NCBI RefSeq assembly: GCF_023330685.1
Contig: NZ_CP097128.1
Span: 1,736,001-1,800,000, forward strand
Direction: 5' to 3'
Source: Conexibacter sp. DBS9H8
GTDB taxonomy: Bacteria > Actinomycetota > Thermoleophilia > Solirubrobacterales > Solirubrobacteraceae
Length of the DNA stretch: 64,000 nt
The notes beneath the pieces were generated by a model. It was not told where the DNA came from. It saw nothing but the letters and a program-made list of their open reading frames with translations, and did no database searches. The translations under genes and the position numbers were made by a program. Below, in pieces: positions 17,161 to 25,300 of this stretch (position 1 is the stretch's first letter; every line of letters begins with the position of its first letter).

Positions 17161-17457
17161 CGACAGCCCGAGGATCGTCCGCGTGTGCCGGCGCAGTCCG
17201 CGCAGCTGAGCGGCGGAGATGCCCAGCGCGGTGAGCAGGACGAGAATGGCCAGCAGGAGGTCGCTGTCGGCGGCGATCAGCGAGGAGGGGAGAACGAGCG
17301 CGAGGGCGGCCGCCGCCAGGGCGAGCGGCGTGAGCTGCCGGGTGGCTGTTCTCAGGACACCGATGGTGGCCCCACGCTGTCAGGTGACGGTGTCCTGGGG
17401 AAGGGGGCCCGTTCGTCGTAGGGGTGAGATCTCTCACAGACGACCAAGGAGACAGTG

Positions 17458-17571
17458 ATGAGGACACCCCGCCCACACCTCTACGCGCGCGCTCGCCGGA
17501 TCGCGTCGCGCGTTGACGGCGCCCGCGAAACGATCTACGTTCGCCACTCCCCGATCGGAGGCTGGCGATGA
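17458..17571 (+). CDS. Small arginine-rich leader ORF upstream of YCII gene
   Basis: 37 codons from ATG 17458 with a good Shine-Dalgarno (AAGGAG, 7 nt upstream). Its stop overlaps the YCII start as ATGA, so ribosomes finishing it could reinitiate on the next gene. Nine of 37 residues are arginine, and no domain is recognisable. It may be a leader peptide used for coupling or attenuation, or a short chance ORF; the Shine-Dalgarno and the overlap favour translation. Confidence 0.45.
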   Translation: MRTPRPHLYARARRIASRVDGARETIYVRHSPIGGWR

Positions 17572-18284
17572 ACTACCTGATGCTCGTCTGCAGTGACGGG
17601 GAGCCGATCCCCGCCGGCACCGATGTCGGCGCGGAGATCGACGTCTGGATCGAACGGTGCGGCACCCAGCGGATCTACGGTGAGCCGCTCGCTCCCCCCG
17701 ACCAGGCCAAGACGGTGCGGGTGCGCAACGCGATGACCCTGATCAGCGACGGCCCGTACGCGGAGACCAAGGAGTTCATCGCCGGCTTTGACCTGCTCAC
17801 CTGCGCGGACCTCGACGCCGCCGTGACGCTCGCGGCCGCCCATCCGATCGCCCGGTTCCGGTCACTCGAGCTGCGCCCGTTCCCGACCGAGGTCTCCCTC
17901 GACGGGGCCGCTGAGGCGCTCGCGGCCGCGGTCGGCGAACCCGGTGAGCGGTTCCTGTTGATGTTCTGTGTCGACGGGATCCCGGAGGCCGAGGCGGTCG
18001 AGGCGGCGATCCACGCCCAGTCCCGGGCCTGGGGCGAGCAACAGGGCGCCGCGGACCGGCTCGTGTTCGGAAGCCCTCTCCAGCCGGCGGACACGGCGAC
18101 GACGGTCCGGGTACGCGACGGTCAGACCCTATTGAGCGACGGTCCGTTCGTGGAGACGAAGGAGTTCCTCGCCGGGATCGCGATCCTCCGCTGCGCCGAC
18201 CGTGACGAGGCGGTCGCCCTCGCCGCCGCCCATCCGCTCGCCGCCTTCCATCGCGTCGAGGTGCGACCGTTTCCGGAGGCCTGA
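17568..18284 (+). CDS. Tandem YCII (DGPF) domain protein
   Basis: 238 aa made of two YCII-type ferredoxin-like repeats (~1-108 and ~125-238). Each carries the hallmark: 'LISDGPYAETKEFIAGFDLL' and 'LLSDGPFVETKEFLAGIAIL'. Genes for DGPF proteins are typical partners of ECF42 sigma factors, and such a sigma gene follows directly. The role is unknown; it is usually seen as an effector or target of the partner sigma. Unlike most DGPF proteins, which carry one domain, this one is duplicated. Confidence 0.85.
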   Translation: MNYLMLVCSDGEPIPAGTDVGAEIDVWIERCGTQRIYGEPLAPPDQAKTVRVRNAMTLISDGPYAETKEFIAGFDLLTCADLDAAVTLAAAHPIARFRSLELRPFPTEVSLDGAAEALAAAVGEPGERFLLMFCVDGIPEAEAVEAAIHAQSRAWGEQQGAADRLVFGSPLQPADTATTVRVRDGQTLLSDGPFVETKEFLAGIAILRCADRDEAVALAAAHPLAAFHRVEVRPFPEA

Positions 18285-18337
18285 ACCCGTCGCGTGAGAC
18301 GCCGGTCGAGACTGCCTTCCGGGAGGAGTGGGGTCGT

Positions 18338-19576
18338 GTGCTTGCCGCGACGATCCGCCGCCTCGGTGACTGGCACCTCGCCGAGGAGTGCGCCGCCGAC
18401 GCCTTCGCGGCGGCGGCGGCGCGCTGGCCACGGGAGGGGGTGCCCGACCGGCCGGGGGCGTGGCTCACGACGGTGGCGGTCAACCGCGGCCGGGACCGCC
18501 TGCGCCGGGGCCGGCGCGGCGGCGAGCTGCTCGAGCAGATCGGGCGCGACCCGGGGCGGGCGACGGTGAGCCCCGGAGCGCACGAGATCGCCGACCTGGA
18601 GAACCCCGGCGCCACGGCGATCCCCGACGACCGGCTCGCCCTCATCTTCACCTGCTGTCACCCCGCCCTCGCCCTCGAGGCGCGGGTCGCCCTCACCCTG
18701 CGCATGCTCGGCGGGCTCAGCACGCCCGAGATCGCCCGCGCCTTCCTCGTGGAGGAGGCGGCGATGGCCAAGCGCCTCACCCGGGCCAAGGCGAAGATCG
18801 CCGCCGCGGCAATCCCCTACCGAGTCCCCGCCGAGGCCGACCTGCCCGACCGCCTGTCCGGGGTCCTCGCCGTCCTCTACCTGATGTTCAACGGCGGCTA
18901 CCTCACCGCCGGCGGCGGTCAGCTCGTGCGCGTCAGCCTCTGTGAGGAGGCGATCCGGCTCACCCGGATCCTCACCGACCTGTGGGACCGTGACGGCGAG
19001 CCGCTCGGCCTGCTCGCCCTGATGCTCTTTCACCACTCACGGCGGGCCACCCGCGTCGACGCCGCCGGTGAGCTCGTGCGCCTCGAGGATCAGGACCGCA
19101 GCCGCTGGGAGGCACCGATGATCGCGGAGGCCCAGCGCGCGCTCGAGCGCGCGCACACCCTCGGTCCCGCCGGCCCGTACGGGCTTCAGGCGGCGATCGC
19201 CGGCTGTCACGCGCGGGCGGCGACGGCCGCGGCGACCGACTGGGGTCAGATCGCCGCCCTCTACGGCCAGCTCGCTCGGATCCTCGACACGCCGGTCGTC
19301 GCGCTCAACCGGGCGGTCGCCGTCGCGCTGTCCGGGGACCTCACCGGCGGGCTTACCCGCCTCGACGCGCTCGATGCCGACGGGACGCTCACCGGCTACC
19401 ACCTGCTGCCCGCCGCCCGCGCCGATCTGCTCTGCCGGGCAGGTCGGGACCGGGAGGCCGCCGCCGCCTACCGCCGAGCGATCGGCGAGGCTCCCGCCGG
19501 CCCCGAACGCCGGTTCCTCCAGCGCCGCCTCGCCACCATCACCGCCGGCGGTGCAGCTCGATCTCCGACGCACTGA
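18338..19576 (+). CDS. ECF42-type RNA polymerase sigma factor with C-terminal extension
   Basis: 412 aa from GTG 18338, which has GGGAGGAG 9 nt upstream. Sigma2 region ('LAEECAADAFAAAAARWPRE'), linker with 'RPGAWLTTVAVNRGRDRLRR', sigma4 ('LTLRMLGGLSTPEIARAFLV') and a long C-terminal TPR-like extension (~190-412) with 'LYLMFNGGYLTAGG'. This layout defines ECF42, where the extension is needed for activity and no anti-sigma is present. Homologues begin about 11 residues earlier ('VETAFREEWGR' is in frame upstream), so the true start could be a CTG at 18281 overlapping the YCII stop. It pairs with the YCII gene; expected targets include that gene. Confidence 0.88.
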   Translation: MLAATIRRLGDWHLAEECAADAFAAAAARWPREGVPDRPGAWLTTVAVNRGRDRLRRGRRGGELLEQIGRDPGRATVSPGAHEIADLENPGATAIPDDRLALIFTCCHPALALEARVALTLRMLGGLSTPEIARAFLVEEAAMAKRLTRAKAKIAAAAIPYRVPAEADLPDRLSGVLAVLYLMFNGGYLTAGGGQLVRVSLCEEAIRLTRILTDLWDRDGEPLGLLALMLFHHSRRATRVDAAGELVRLEDQDRSRWEAPMIAEAQRALERAHTLGPAGPYGLQAAIAGCHARAATAAATDWGQIAALYGQLARILDTPVVALNRAVAVALSGDLTGGLTRLDALDADGTLTGYHLLPAARADLLCRAGRDREAAAAYRRAIGEAPAGPERRFLQRRLATITAGGAARSPTH

Positions 19577-20033
19577 CGGGATGACCGTCTGCGCAGGTGA
19601 GCGCGGCGTGTACAGGCGCGCCGCAGCCGGCGTGGCGGAGGCCGATCCGGGCGCCGCCGGCGAAGGTCCAGCGATCCCCCCAGTCAAACAGGGCGAGCAG
19701 CGCCGGCAGGAGGTCGGCGCCCTTGGCCGTGAGGTGATACTCGGCCCGGGTGCGTTGTCCAGGCTCACGGTAGGGCACCTTCTCCATCAGCCCGGCGTTG
19801 ACGAGCTCACGCAGGCGCGCGGCGGCGACCGGGTCCGAGATCTGGGCGCGGTCGGTGAACTGATCGAACCGGGTCGCTCCGTAGAAGGCCTCACGGAGCA
19901 GCAGGAAGGCCGAGCGGGTCGCGACGACGTCGAGGGTCCGGCCGATCGGGCACTGGTCGTCGATCGGGGGCCAGCTCTCGCGCGCCGGCGTGTCGGCCGA
20001 GACCCGGAGAGTGGCGGGGGGTGATGCGTCCAT
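19539..20033 (-). CDS. HxlR-family winged-helix transcriptional regulator
   Basis: 164 aa. HxlR winged helix at ~30-120: 'CPIGRTLDVVATRSAFLLLR', then 'DPVAAARLRELVNAGLMEKV' for the recognition helix and 'EYHLTAKGADLLPAL' for the wing and last helix. A C-terminal segment with cysteines ('HAGCGAPVHAALTCADG') resembles the small zinc-binding tail of some HxlR proteins. Divergent from the DHA2 exporter with a dyad between them, so it is probably its repressor. TAGACT lies 6 nt before the ATG (leaderless). Its 3' end overlaps the sigma gene by 38 bp, convergent. Confidence 0.85.
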   Translation of the reverse strand: MDASPPATLRVSADTPARESWPPIDDQCPIGRTLDVVATRSAFLLLREAFYGATRFDQFTDRAQISDPVAAARLRELVNAGLMEKVPYREPGQRTRAEYHLTAKGADLLPALLALFDWGDRWTFAGGARIGLRHAGCGAPVHAALTCADGHPVSASEIELHRRR

Positions 20034-20045
20034 GGCCGCAGTCTA

Positions 20046-20083
20046 GCTGACAGTTGCGTAGCTAAGTCAGCATGTGGTAGGGT
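20046..20083. promoter_or_regulatory. Shared operator/promoter between HxlR regulator and DHA2 exporter
   Basis: Inverted repeat GCTGAC (20046-20051) - 14 nt - GTCAGC (20066-20071). For the exporter, TTGCGT at 20054-20059 and TAGGGT at 20078-20083 (18-nt spacer) form a promoter 7 nt before its ATG. The dyad covers the -35 and spacer. For the regulator, TAGACT on the minus strand (20045-20040) abuts the dyad. Occupancy would block both genes. Confidence 0.65.
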
Positions 20084-20090
20084 CCTGGCT

Positions 20091-21554
20091 ATGAACTCCC
20101 TAAGTCAGAGGGTTGGGGGAGCGGCACCGTCCCGCAACGCCTCGGCCCCACTCGTCCTCGTCATCGTCTGCGCCGGCGTCGTCCTCGCGAGCCTCGACCT
20201 GTTCATCGTCAACGTCGCCCTCCCGAGCATCGCCCGCGACCTCCATCAGAGAAACCTCTCGACCCTCTCCTGGGTGCTCAACGGCTACGCCATCCTCTAC
20301 GCCGCGCTGCTCGTGCTGTTCGGGCGGATCGCCGAGCGCTTTGACCGCGAGCGTGGGTTCCTGCTCGGCGTGCTCATCTTCACCGCCGCCTCCGCCGCCT
20401 GTGGGCTTGCCCCGTCCCTCGGCGCGCTGATCGGTTGCCGGCTCGTCCAGGCCGTCGGCGCCGCCCTGATGACCCCGACCTCGCTCGGGCTGATCCTCGC
20501 CACCACCGCTCCGGAGCGCCGGCACTCCGCCGTCCGCACCTGGGCGGCGATCGGCGGGCTTGCCGCCGCGCTCGGGCCGGTGGTGGGCGGTCTCCTCGTC
20601 GCCGCCGGCTGGCGCTGGGTGTTCTTCGTCAACGTGCCGGTCGGAATCGTCGCCCTCGCCGTCGGGTGGTGGCGTCTGCCGCGGGTGCCCGGCCACCCGG
20701 TGGCCCCCCCGAACGCCGCCGGCGCACTCTTGGTGACCGCCGGGATCGGGGCGCTCACGCTCGGTCTCGTGGAAGGCAACGCCTGGGGGTGGGGCTCTCC
20801 CCGCGTCCTCGCCGCGCTCATCCTCGGCGCTGTCGCCGTCGCCGCGTTCGCGCGGCACACCCGCACCCGGCCAAATCCGCTGATCGATCCGGGGCTGTTC
20901 CGCGTGCGCAGCTTCTCCGGCGCCTCCGCGGTGTCGCTGACCTTCTCGGTCGCCTTCGGCGCGATGCTCCTGTCGATCGTCCTGTGGATGCAGAACGTGT
21001 GGGGGTGGTCGGCGCTGCACACCGGGCTCGCTTTCGCGCCGGGGCCGCTGATGGTCCCCGTCTGCTCGTTCCTGCTCGTCGGTCGGCTGATCGCCCGCTT
21101 CGGTCCCGGGCGGGTGATCGCCGTCGGGTCGCTGTTCTACGCCGCCGGGGTCGTCTGGTGGGCGCTCCGCGCGGGCCTGCACCCCGACTATCTCGGCCAG
21201 GTCCTCCCCGGCACGCTGCTGACCGGAATCGGGGTCGGCCTGACGATGCCGACCTTCATGGCGACAGGATCGGCGGCGCTCCCGCCGGCGGCGTTCGCGA
21301 CCGGGTCGGCGGTTCTCAACATGCTCCGGCAGGTCGGCCTCGCCGTCGGGGTCGCGCTGTTCGTCGCCGTGCTCGGAACCCCCGCGGGCCGGTCCGCGCA
21401 GGCCGCCGGGTTCGAGCGGGCGTGGCTCGTGATCGCCGGCGCGGCGGTGCTGTCGGCGGCCGTCGGACGACTCGGCCTCGGCGCGGCGCCCCGCCCGGCC
21501 GTCGCCGCCGATGCGGTGTCGGCTCCGGTTGGTCCGTCGGTGGGGGTGAGCTGA
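20091..21554 (+). CDS. DHA2-family (EmrB/QacA-like) MFS exporter
   Basis: 487 aa with 14 hydrophobic segments. DHA2 hallmarks: 'LASLDLFIVNVALPSIARDL' in TM1, 'GRIAERFDRERGFLLG' in the TM2-3 loop, and motif C-like 'GGLAAALGPVVGGLLVAAGW' in TM5. Proton-driven export of drugs or dyes is the usual role. The divergent HxlR regulator and the operator over its promoter suggest substrate-induced derepression. Leaderless start. It ends before a hairpin shared with the convergent MFS gene. Confidence 0.88.
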   Translation: MNSLSQRVGGAAPSRNASAPLVLVIVCAGVVLASLDLFIVNVALPSIARDLHQRNLSTLSWVLNGYAILYAALLVLFGRIAERFDRERGFLLGVLIFTAASAACGLAPSLGALIGCRLVQAVGAALMTPTSLGLILATTAPERRHSAVRTWAAIGGLAAALGPVVGGLLVAAGWRWVFFVNVPVGIVALAVGWWRLPRVPGHPVAPPNAAGALLVTAGIGALTLGLVEGNAWGWGSPRVLAALILGAVAVAAFARHTRTRPNPLIDPGLFRVRSFSGASAVSLTFSVAFGAMLLSIVLWMQNVWGWSALHTGLAFAPGPLMVPVCSFLLVGRLIARFGPGRVIAVGSLFYAAGVVWWALRAGLHPDYLGQVLPGTLLTGIGVGLTMPTFMATGSAALPPAAFATGSAVLNMLRQVGLAVGVALFVAVLGTPAGRSAQAAGFERAWLVIAGAAVLSAAVGRLGLGAAPRPAVAADAVSAPVGPSVGVS

Positions 21555-21734
21555 CCGGCGTGGCGGACGCGCTAGGGTTGAGGGACCGGCGGATCGCCCA
21601 CTCGACCACGAGCCCTCGGGTTCAACCGGCGCCACGCGCTCGCCCCGTTCGCACGGAGAGGGCGGCCAGTCCCGGTGGTCGGGAGTGTCACGCCGCCCAG
21701 GCAGACACTCAATCAAGTCCTGGGACGTAGTAGT

Positions 21735-22991
21735 TCAGTGGTGATCCCTGACCGGCTGGCGTGGGGGTCGGGCTTGGTCCCGACCCCCACGTGTCGGCCT
21801 CCGCGCTTCGCCGTCGCCCCCGACGGTGCGGGTGGGCCGATCGTGGCGTCCCGCGATCACGGCGATCCCCAGCCCGAGCAGGGCGATCCCGGCGGCGGCG
21901 AGGTTCGGGGCGCCGTAGCCGAGGCCGGCGGCGATCACCGCACCCCCGACCCACGCCCCGACGGCGTTGGCGATGTTGAAGGCGGCGTGAAGGGAGGCGG
22001 CGGCGACGTTCGGAGCCCCACCGGCAAGGGAGATGATCCGCGTCTGCAGCGCGGGGAGCACCGCGAGGGCGCAGAAGGGGAACAGGAACAGGCCGCCGAG
22101 GGCGAGGACCGGGTTGTGGATCGCGAAGAAGAACAGCCCGGCGATCACCGCCTCGGAGCCGAGGGCGGCGTAGACCGTCGCCATCAGGGCCCGGTCGGCG
22201 AGGCGCGCCCCGACGAGGTTCCCGGCGGTCATGCCCAGTCCGAAGATCACGAGCAGCGGGGTGATCAGCGCCGGGCGGTAGCCGGCGAGGTGTGTCAGCA
22301 TCGGAGTGATGTAGGAGAAGGTGCAGAACATCGCCCCGCCGCCGACGATCGCGATCGCCAGCGACAGCCAGATCCGCCGGTCGGCGAAGGCCCGTAACTC
22401 GTGGATGAGACGGACCGGCGGTCCGTCGGAAGTGCCCGTCGCGGCGGGAACGGTGAGGAGGACGGCGAGTGCGGCGATCAGCTCGATCGTGGCGACGAGC
22501 GCGAACGCGGCCCGCCAGCCGAAGTGCTGGCCGACGAGGGTGCTGAGGGGCACGCCGATCACGTTGGCCACGGTGAGGCCGGCGAAGACGATCGACATCG
22601 CGCTCGCGCGGCGGCCCTCGCTCACCATCCGTCCGGCGACGACGGAGGCGACCCCGAAGTAGGGTCCGTGAGGCAGGCCGGAGAGGAAGCGGACGACGAG
22701 CAGAGCCCCGAAGCTCGGCATCAGCGCCGAGGCGACGTTGCCGGCCGCGAGTAATACCGCGCCGAGGATGAGGAAGCGGCGGTGGGGAATCCACACGGAG
22801 ACCGGCGTGAACAGGGGTGCGCCGACGACGACCCCGAGCGCGTAGGCGGAGATGAGATAGCCGGCGTGGGGGATCGAGACGTGCAGACCCGCGGCGACGT
22901 TCGGCAGCAGTCCGAGGATGACGAACTCGCCGGTGCCGATCCCGAATCCGCCGAGGGCGAGGGCGAGCAGCGCCCGTCGAGTCGGGCTCAT
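21735..22991 (-). CDS. DHA1-family (AraJ/arabinose efflux-like) MFS transporter
   Basis: 418 aa with 12 hydrophobic segments. 'GTGEFVILGLLPNVAAGL' is the DHA1 TM1 signature, 'ALGVVVGAPLFTPVSVWIP' TM2 and its loop, and 'FLSGLPHGPYFGVASVVAG' TM4. Efflux of sugars or small drugs is the family role. The last ~25 residues are hydrophilic and arginine-rich and are encoded across the hairpin at 21760-21791, so the original stop may have been earlier. No regulator is adjacent, but CRP-like palindromes lie about 300 bp upstream. Confidence 0.85.
   Translation of the reverse strand: MSPTRRALLALALGGFGIGTGEFVILGLLPNVAAGLHVSIPHAGYLISAYALGVVVGAPLFTPVSVWIPHRRFLILGAVLLAAGNVASALMPSFGALLVVRFLSGLPHGPYFGVASVVAGRMVSEGRRASAMSIVFAGLTVANVIGVPLSTLVGQHFGWRAAFALVATIELIAALAVLLTVPAATGTSDGPPVRLIHELRAFADRRIWLSLAIAIVGGGAMFCTFSYITPMLTHLAGYRPALITPLLVIFGLGMTAGNLVGARLADRALMATVYAALGSEAVIAGLFFFAIHNPVLALGGLFLFPFCALAVLPALQTRIISLAGGAPNVAAASLHAAFNIANAVGAWVGGAVIAAGLGYGAPNLAAAGIALLGLGIAVIAGRHDRPTRTVGGDGEARRPTRGGRDQARPPRQPVRDHH
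21760..21791. terminator. Bidirectional hairpin between convergent MFS genes
   Basis: CGTGGGGGTCGGG - CTTGGT - CCCGACCCCCACG, a perfect 13-bp stem with a 6-nt loop. It lies 206 bp after the DHA2 stop and within the last ~20 codons of the convergent MFS gene. No T-run follows, as is common in high-GC actinobacteria. Confidence 0.65.
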
Positions 22992-23341
22992 CGCCGGGGC
23001 GCCGGGGCGGGCGCCCCTCGAGGCTCAGGCGCCGCTGCCGGGGCGCACACAGCGCCCGCAGATGCAGTGATGCCCGTGAACGGGGGAGACGGCGATGCCA
23101 CGCATTGCCGGATGACGCTCGGGACCCCGTGCCGCCTCCTGAGCCTTGCTGGCGGGGGTGCTGACGGAAACGCGGGCACTGTGGGTGCGCGTGAAGAGCT
23201 GCCGGGGAGCGAACATTTACGGGACGTTAGTACGGACATCGGTCGGACGCGTTCTCCGGAGGGGTGCGATCGCCCCGATCGCGGCCATCTGTGTGGCATC
23301 TCACAGTGATCGCGATCACGGGAACGTGAGGGATCGTCCGC
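22992..23341. other. Intergenic region, no convincing gene
   Basis: 350 bp between the MFS start and the recD stop. Short frames exist (for example a 63-codon minus frame with 'CICGRC'), but they lack composition or ribosome sites typical of a gene. The only clear signal is the palindrome pair at 23290-23319. Confidence 0.55.
23290..23319. promoter_or_regulatory. Two overlapping CRP-like palindromes
   Basis: TGTGT-GGCATC-TCACA (23290-23305) matches the CRP core TGTGA-N6-TCACA with one mismatch. It is followed directly by the perfect 14-bp palindrome GTGATCGCGATCAC (23306-23319), which is GTGA-N6-TCAC. Arrangement suggests two dimers side by side. The nearest gene to regulate is the MFS gene starting at 22991, 300 bp away. 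Confidence 0.5.
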
Positions 23342-25300
23342 TCACGAGGACGGCTCCATGGCCGTGACCGTGGCGGGGAGGGTCCACAGCCGTGCGGCGA
23401 GCCCGGTGGCTCGGTGCACGGGCCGCTCGATCGCGGCGCGCACGGCCGACTCGCTGCCGAGGATCAGCAGCTCCCGCTGGGCGCGGGTCACCGCGGTGTA
23501 GAGCAGTTCGCGGCTCAGCAGCCGGGCCTCGGAGTCGGGGAGGACGACGAGGACGGTCGCGAACTCCGATCCCTGGCTCTTGTGGATCGTCGACGCGAAC
23601 GCCGTCTGCACGGGACCCAGGCGGCTGGGGGTGACCGACACGGGCCCGCTCGCGGACGGGAAGATGGCGGTCGGCCCGTCCGCCGCCGTCGTGATGATCA
23701 CGCCGCTGTCCCCGTTGAAGAGGCCGAGCTCGTAGTCGTTCTCGGTGACCAGCAGCGGCCGCCCCGGGTAGTTCGGCTCGGGGCTCCCGCCGAGTGCGTC
23801 CGCGAGCCAGCGCTCGCTGCGGTCGGTCCAGCCGTTGACCCCGTAGGGGCCGTGGCGGTGAGCACAGAGGATGCGCATCCGGCCGAGGGCGGTGAGCGCG
23901 GCGGACTCATCACCGGAGCGCGCCGCGCGGGCGAGCGTCCCGAAGGCGGCGAGCACCGCGTCACGCACCGTCGCCTCGGCCGCGGGGTGGGCGGCGAGGT
24001 CGGCGGCGTCGAGGTTGAGCCAGGTGATCGCTGCCGAGCCCGCGGTGAGGGCGGTGAGGGCCGCCTCGGCGTCACCACGACGGATCGCCGCGGCGAGGGC
24101 GGCGACCGGCGCGCCGAACCGGTGGCTGTGGGAGAGAACGATCACCCCGCTGCCGAAACCGCCGTGCACCGTGGCCCTCGGGGGCGGGTCGGCGCTCACC
24201 TTGGTGAGGATCGCGGCCATCGCCGGATCGACCACGGGGCCCGCGGCGGCCGGTCCGACGATGTCCCTCAGCACCGCGCCCGCCTCGATTGCCGAGAGCT
24301 GGTCCGGGTCCCCGACGAGCACGAGCCGGGCGTCGGCGCGGACGGCGTCGAGCAGGTGCGTGAGCAGGGACAGCGACACCATGGAGGTCTCGTCGACGAT
24401 CACGATGTCGTGCGGGAGTGGGTGGGCGCTGTCGTGGCGGAAGCCGCCGGGGCCGCGCACCCCGAGGAGTCGGTGGATCGTCGAGGCGGTGAGGTTCTCC
24501 AGCCCCGCCGCGGCGATCGGGCTCAGGCTCAGCCCGGCCGTCTCTTGCCTGATCGCCTCCGTGAGCCGGGCGGCGGCCTTGCCGGTCGGGGCGCAGAGGG
24601 CGATCAGCGGGGCTGGGCGTCCCTGGTCGGCCGCGAGTTCGAGCAGCAGCGCGACGCTCCGGGCGACCGTCGTCGTCTTGCCGGTTCCGGGTCCGCCGGC
24701 GATCACGGTGAGACCGCGGAGGGCGACGGTGGCGGCGGCGGTGCGCTGACCCGGGTCGGCCGGGGCCGGAAACAGCGCGGCGATCCGGTCAGCCAACAGG
24801 GGCAGGCCGATCGTGGTGACCGGCTGGTGATCGAGCTCGGCGAGCCGTTCCGCGAGCGTCCGCTCCTGGCGGAAGTAGCGCTCGAGGAAGAGCCGCGAGC
24901 CGAGCCGCCGGAGCGGGGTGAGTGGCCCCGCGTCGGCCTCCCCGGAGCGGACGAGGAGGGTGCACGCCGCCACCGCGGCCGTCCAGGCGGCCGGGTCGGG
25001 CCACGGGAGCGTGGTGAGGGGAGGTGGGGTGTCGGTGTCGGGGTCGGGGTCGGCGGTCGCCGTCCTCGCGATCGTCGCGAGGTCGACGTAGACGTGCCCG
25101 AGGCGGGGGGCGCGCACGGCAAGGGCGGTGGCGAGGCTCACCGGCTCGGTGGCGGGATCGTTGGGGTCAAGACCGGCGAGGGAGATCAGTGTGGCGGCGA
25201 TCCGGACATCGGCGGCATCGAGGACGCCGGACCGGTTGAAGATCTCGAGCAGGCCGCCGACGGCGACGGCCCGGGTGACGCCGTGCTCCTCCGCGGTCAC
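23342..25300 (-). CDS. recD: Exodeoxyribonuclease V alpha subunit RecD
   Basis: 652 aa from GTG 25300, overlapping the recB stop by 4 bp (GTGA). N-terminal RecD domain (~1-170), SF1B helicase with Walker A 'GGPGTGKTTTVARS' (~195), motif II 'IVIVDETSMVSLSLL', and C-terminal 'STIHKSQGSEFATVLVVLP' (motif V) and 'LLYTAVTRAQRELL' (motif VI). RecD is the 5'-3' helicase of RecBCD, which resects double-strand breaks and loads RecA. Last gene of the recC-recB-recD transcript. Length is close to the E. coli protein (608 aa). Confidence 0.93.
   Translation of the reverse strand: MTAEEHGVTRAVAVGGLLEIFNRSGVLDAADVRIAATLISLAGLDPNDPATEPVSLATALAVRAPRLGHVYVDLATIARTATADPDPDTDTPPPLTTLPWPDPAAWTAAVAACTLLVRSGEADAGPLTPLRRLGSRLFLERYFRQERTLAERLAELDHQPVTTIGLPLLADRIAALFPAPADPGQRTAAATVALRGLTVIAGGPGTGKTTTVARSVALLLELAADQGRPAPLIALCAPTGKAAARLTEAIRQETAGLSLSPIAAAGLENLTASTIHRLLGVRGPGGFRHDSAHPLPHDIVIVDETSMVSLSLLTHLLDAVRADARLVLVGDPDQLSAIEAGAVLRDIVGPAAAGPVVDPAMAAILTKVSADPPPRATVHGGFGSGVIVLSHSHRFGAPVAALAAAIRRGDAEAALTALTAGSAAITWLNLDAADLAAHPAAEATVRDAVLAAFGTLARAARSGDESAALTALGRMRILCAHRHGPYGVNGWTDRSERWLADALGGSPEPNYPGRPLLVTENDYELGLFNGDSGVIITTAADGPTAIFPSASGPVSVTPSRLGPVQTAFASTIHKSQGSEFATVLVVLPDSEARLLSRELLYTAVTRAQRELLILGSESAVRAAIERPVHRATGLAARLWTLPATVTAMEPSS

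Noticed and set aside
16598-17476. 292-codon minus frame over the BASS gene
   Set aside because: Arg/His/Pro-rich translation with no membrane helices; the hydrophobic frame at 16315-17160 is the real one.
23025-23216. 63-codon minus frame with a CICGRC cysteine pair
   Set aside because: No start signal and no second metal pair; typical random frame in a GC-rich gap.
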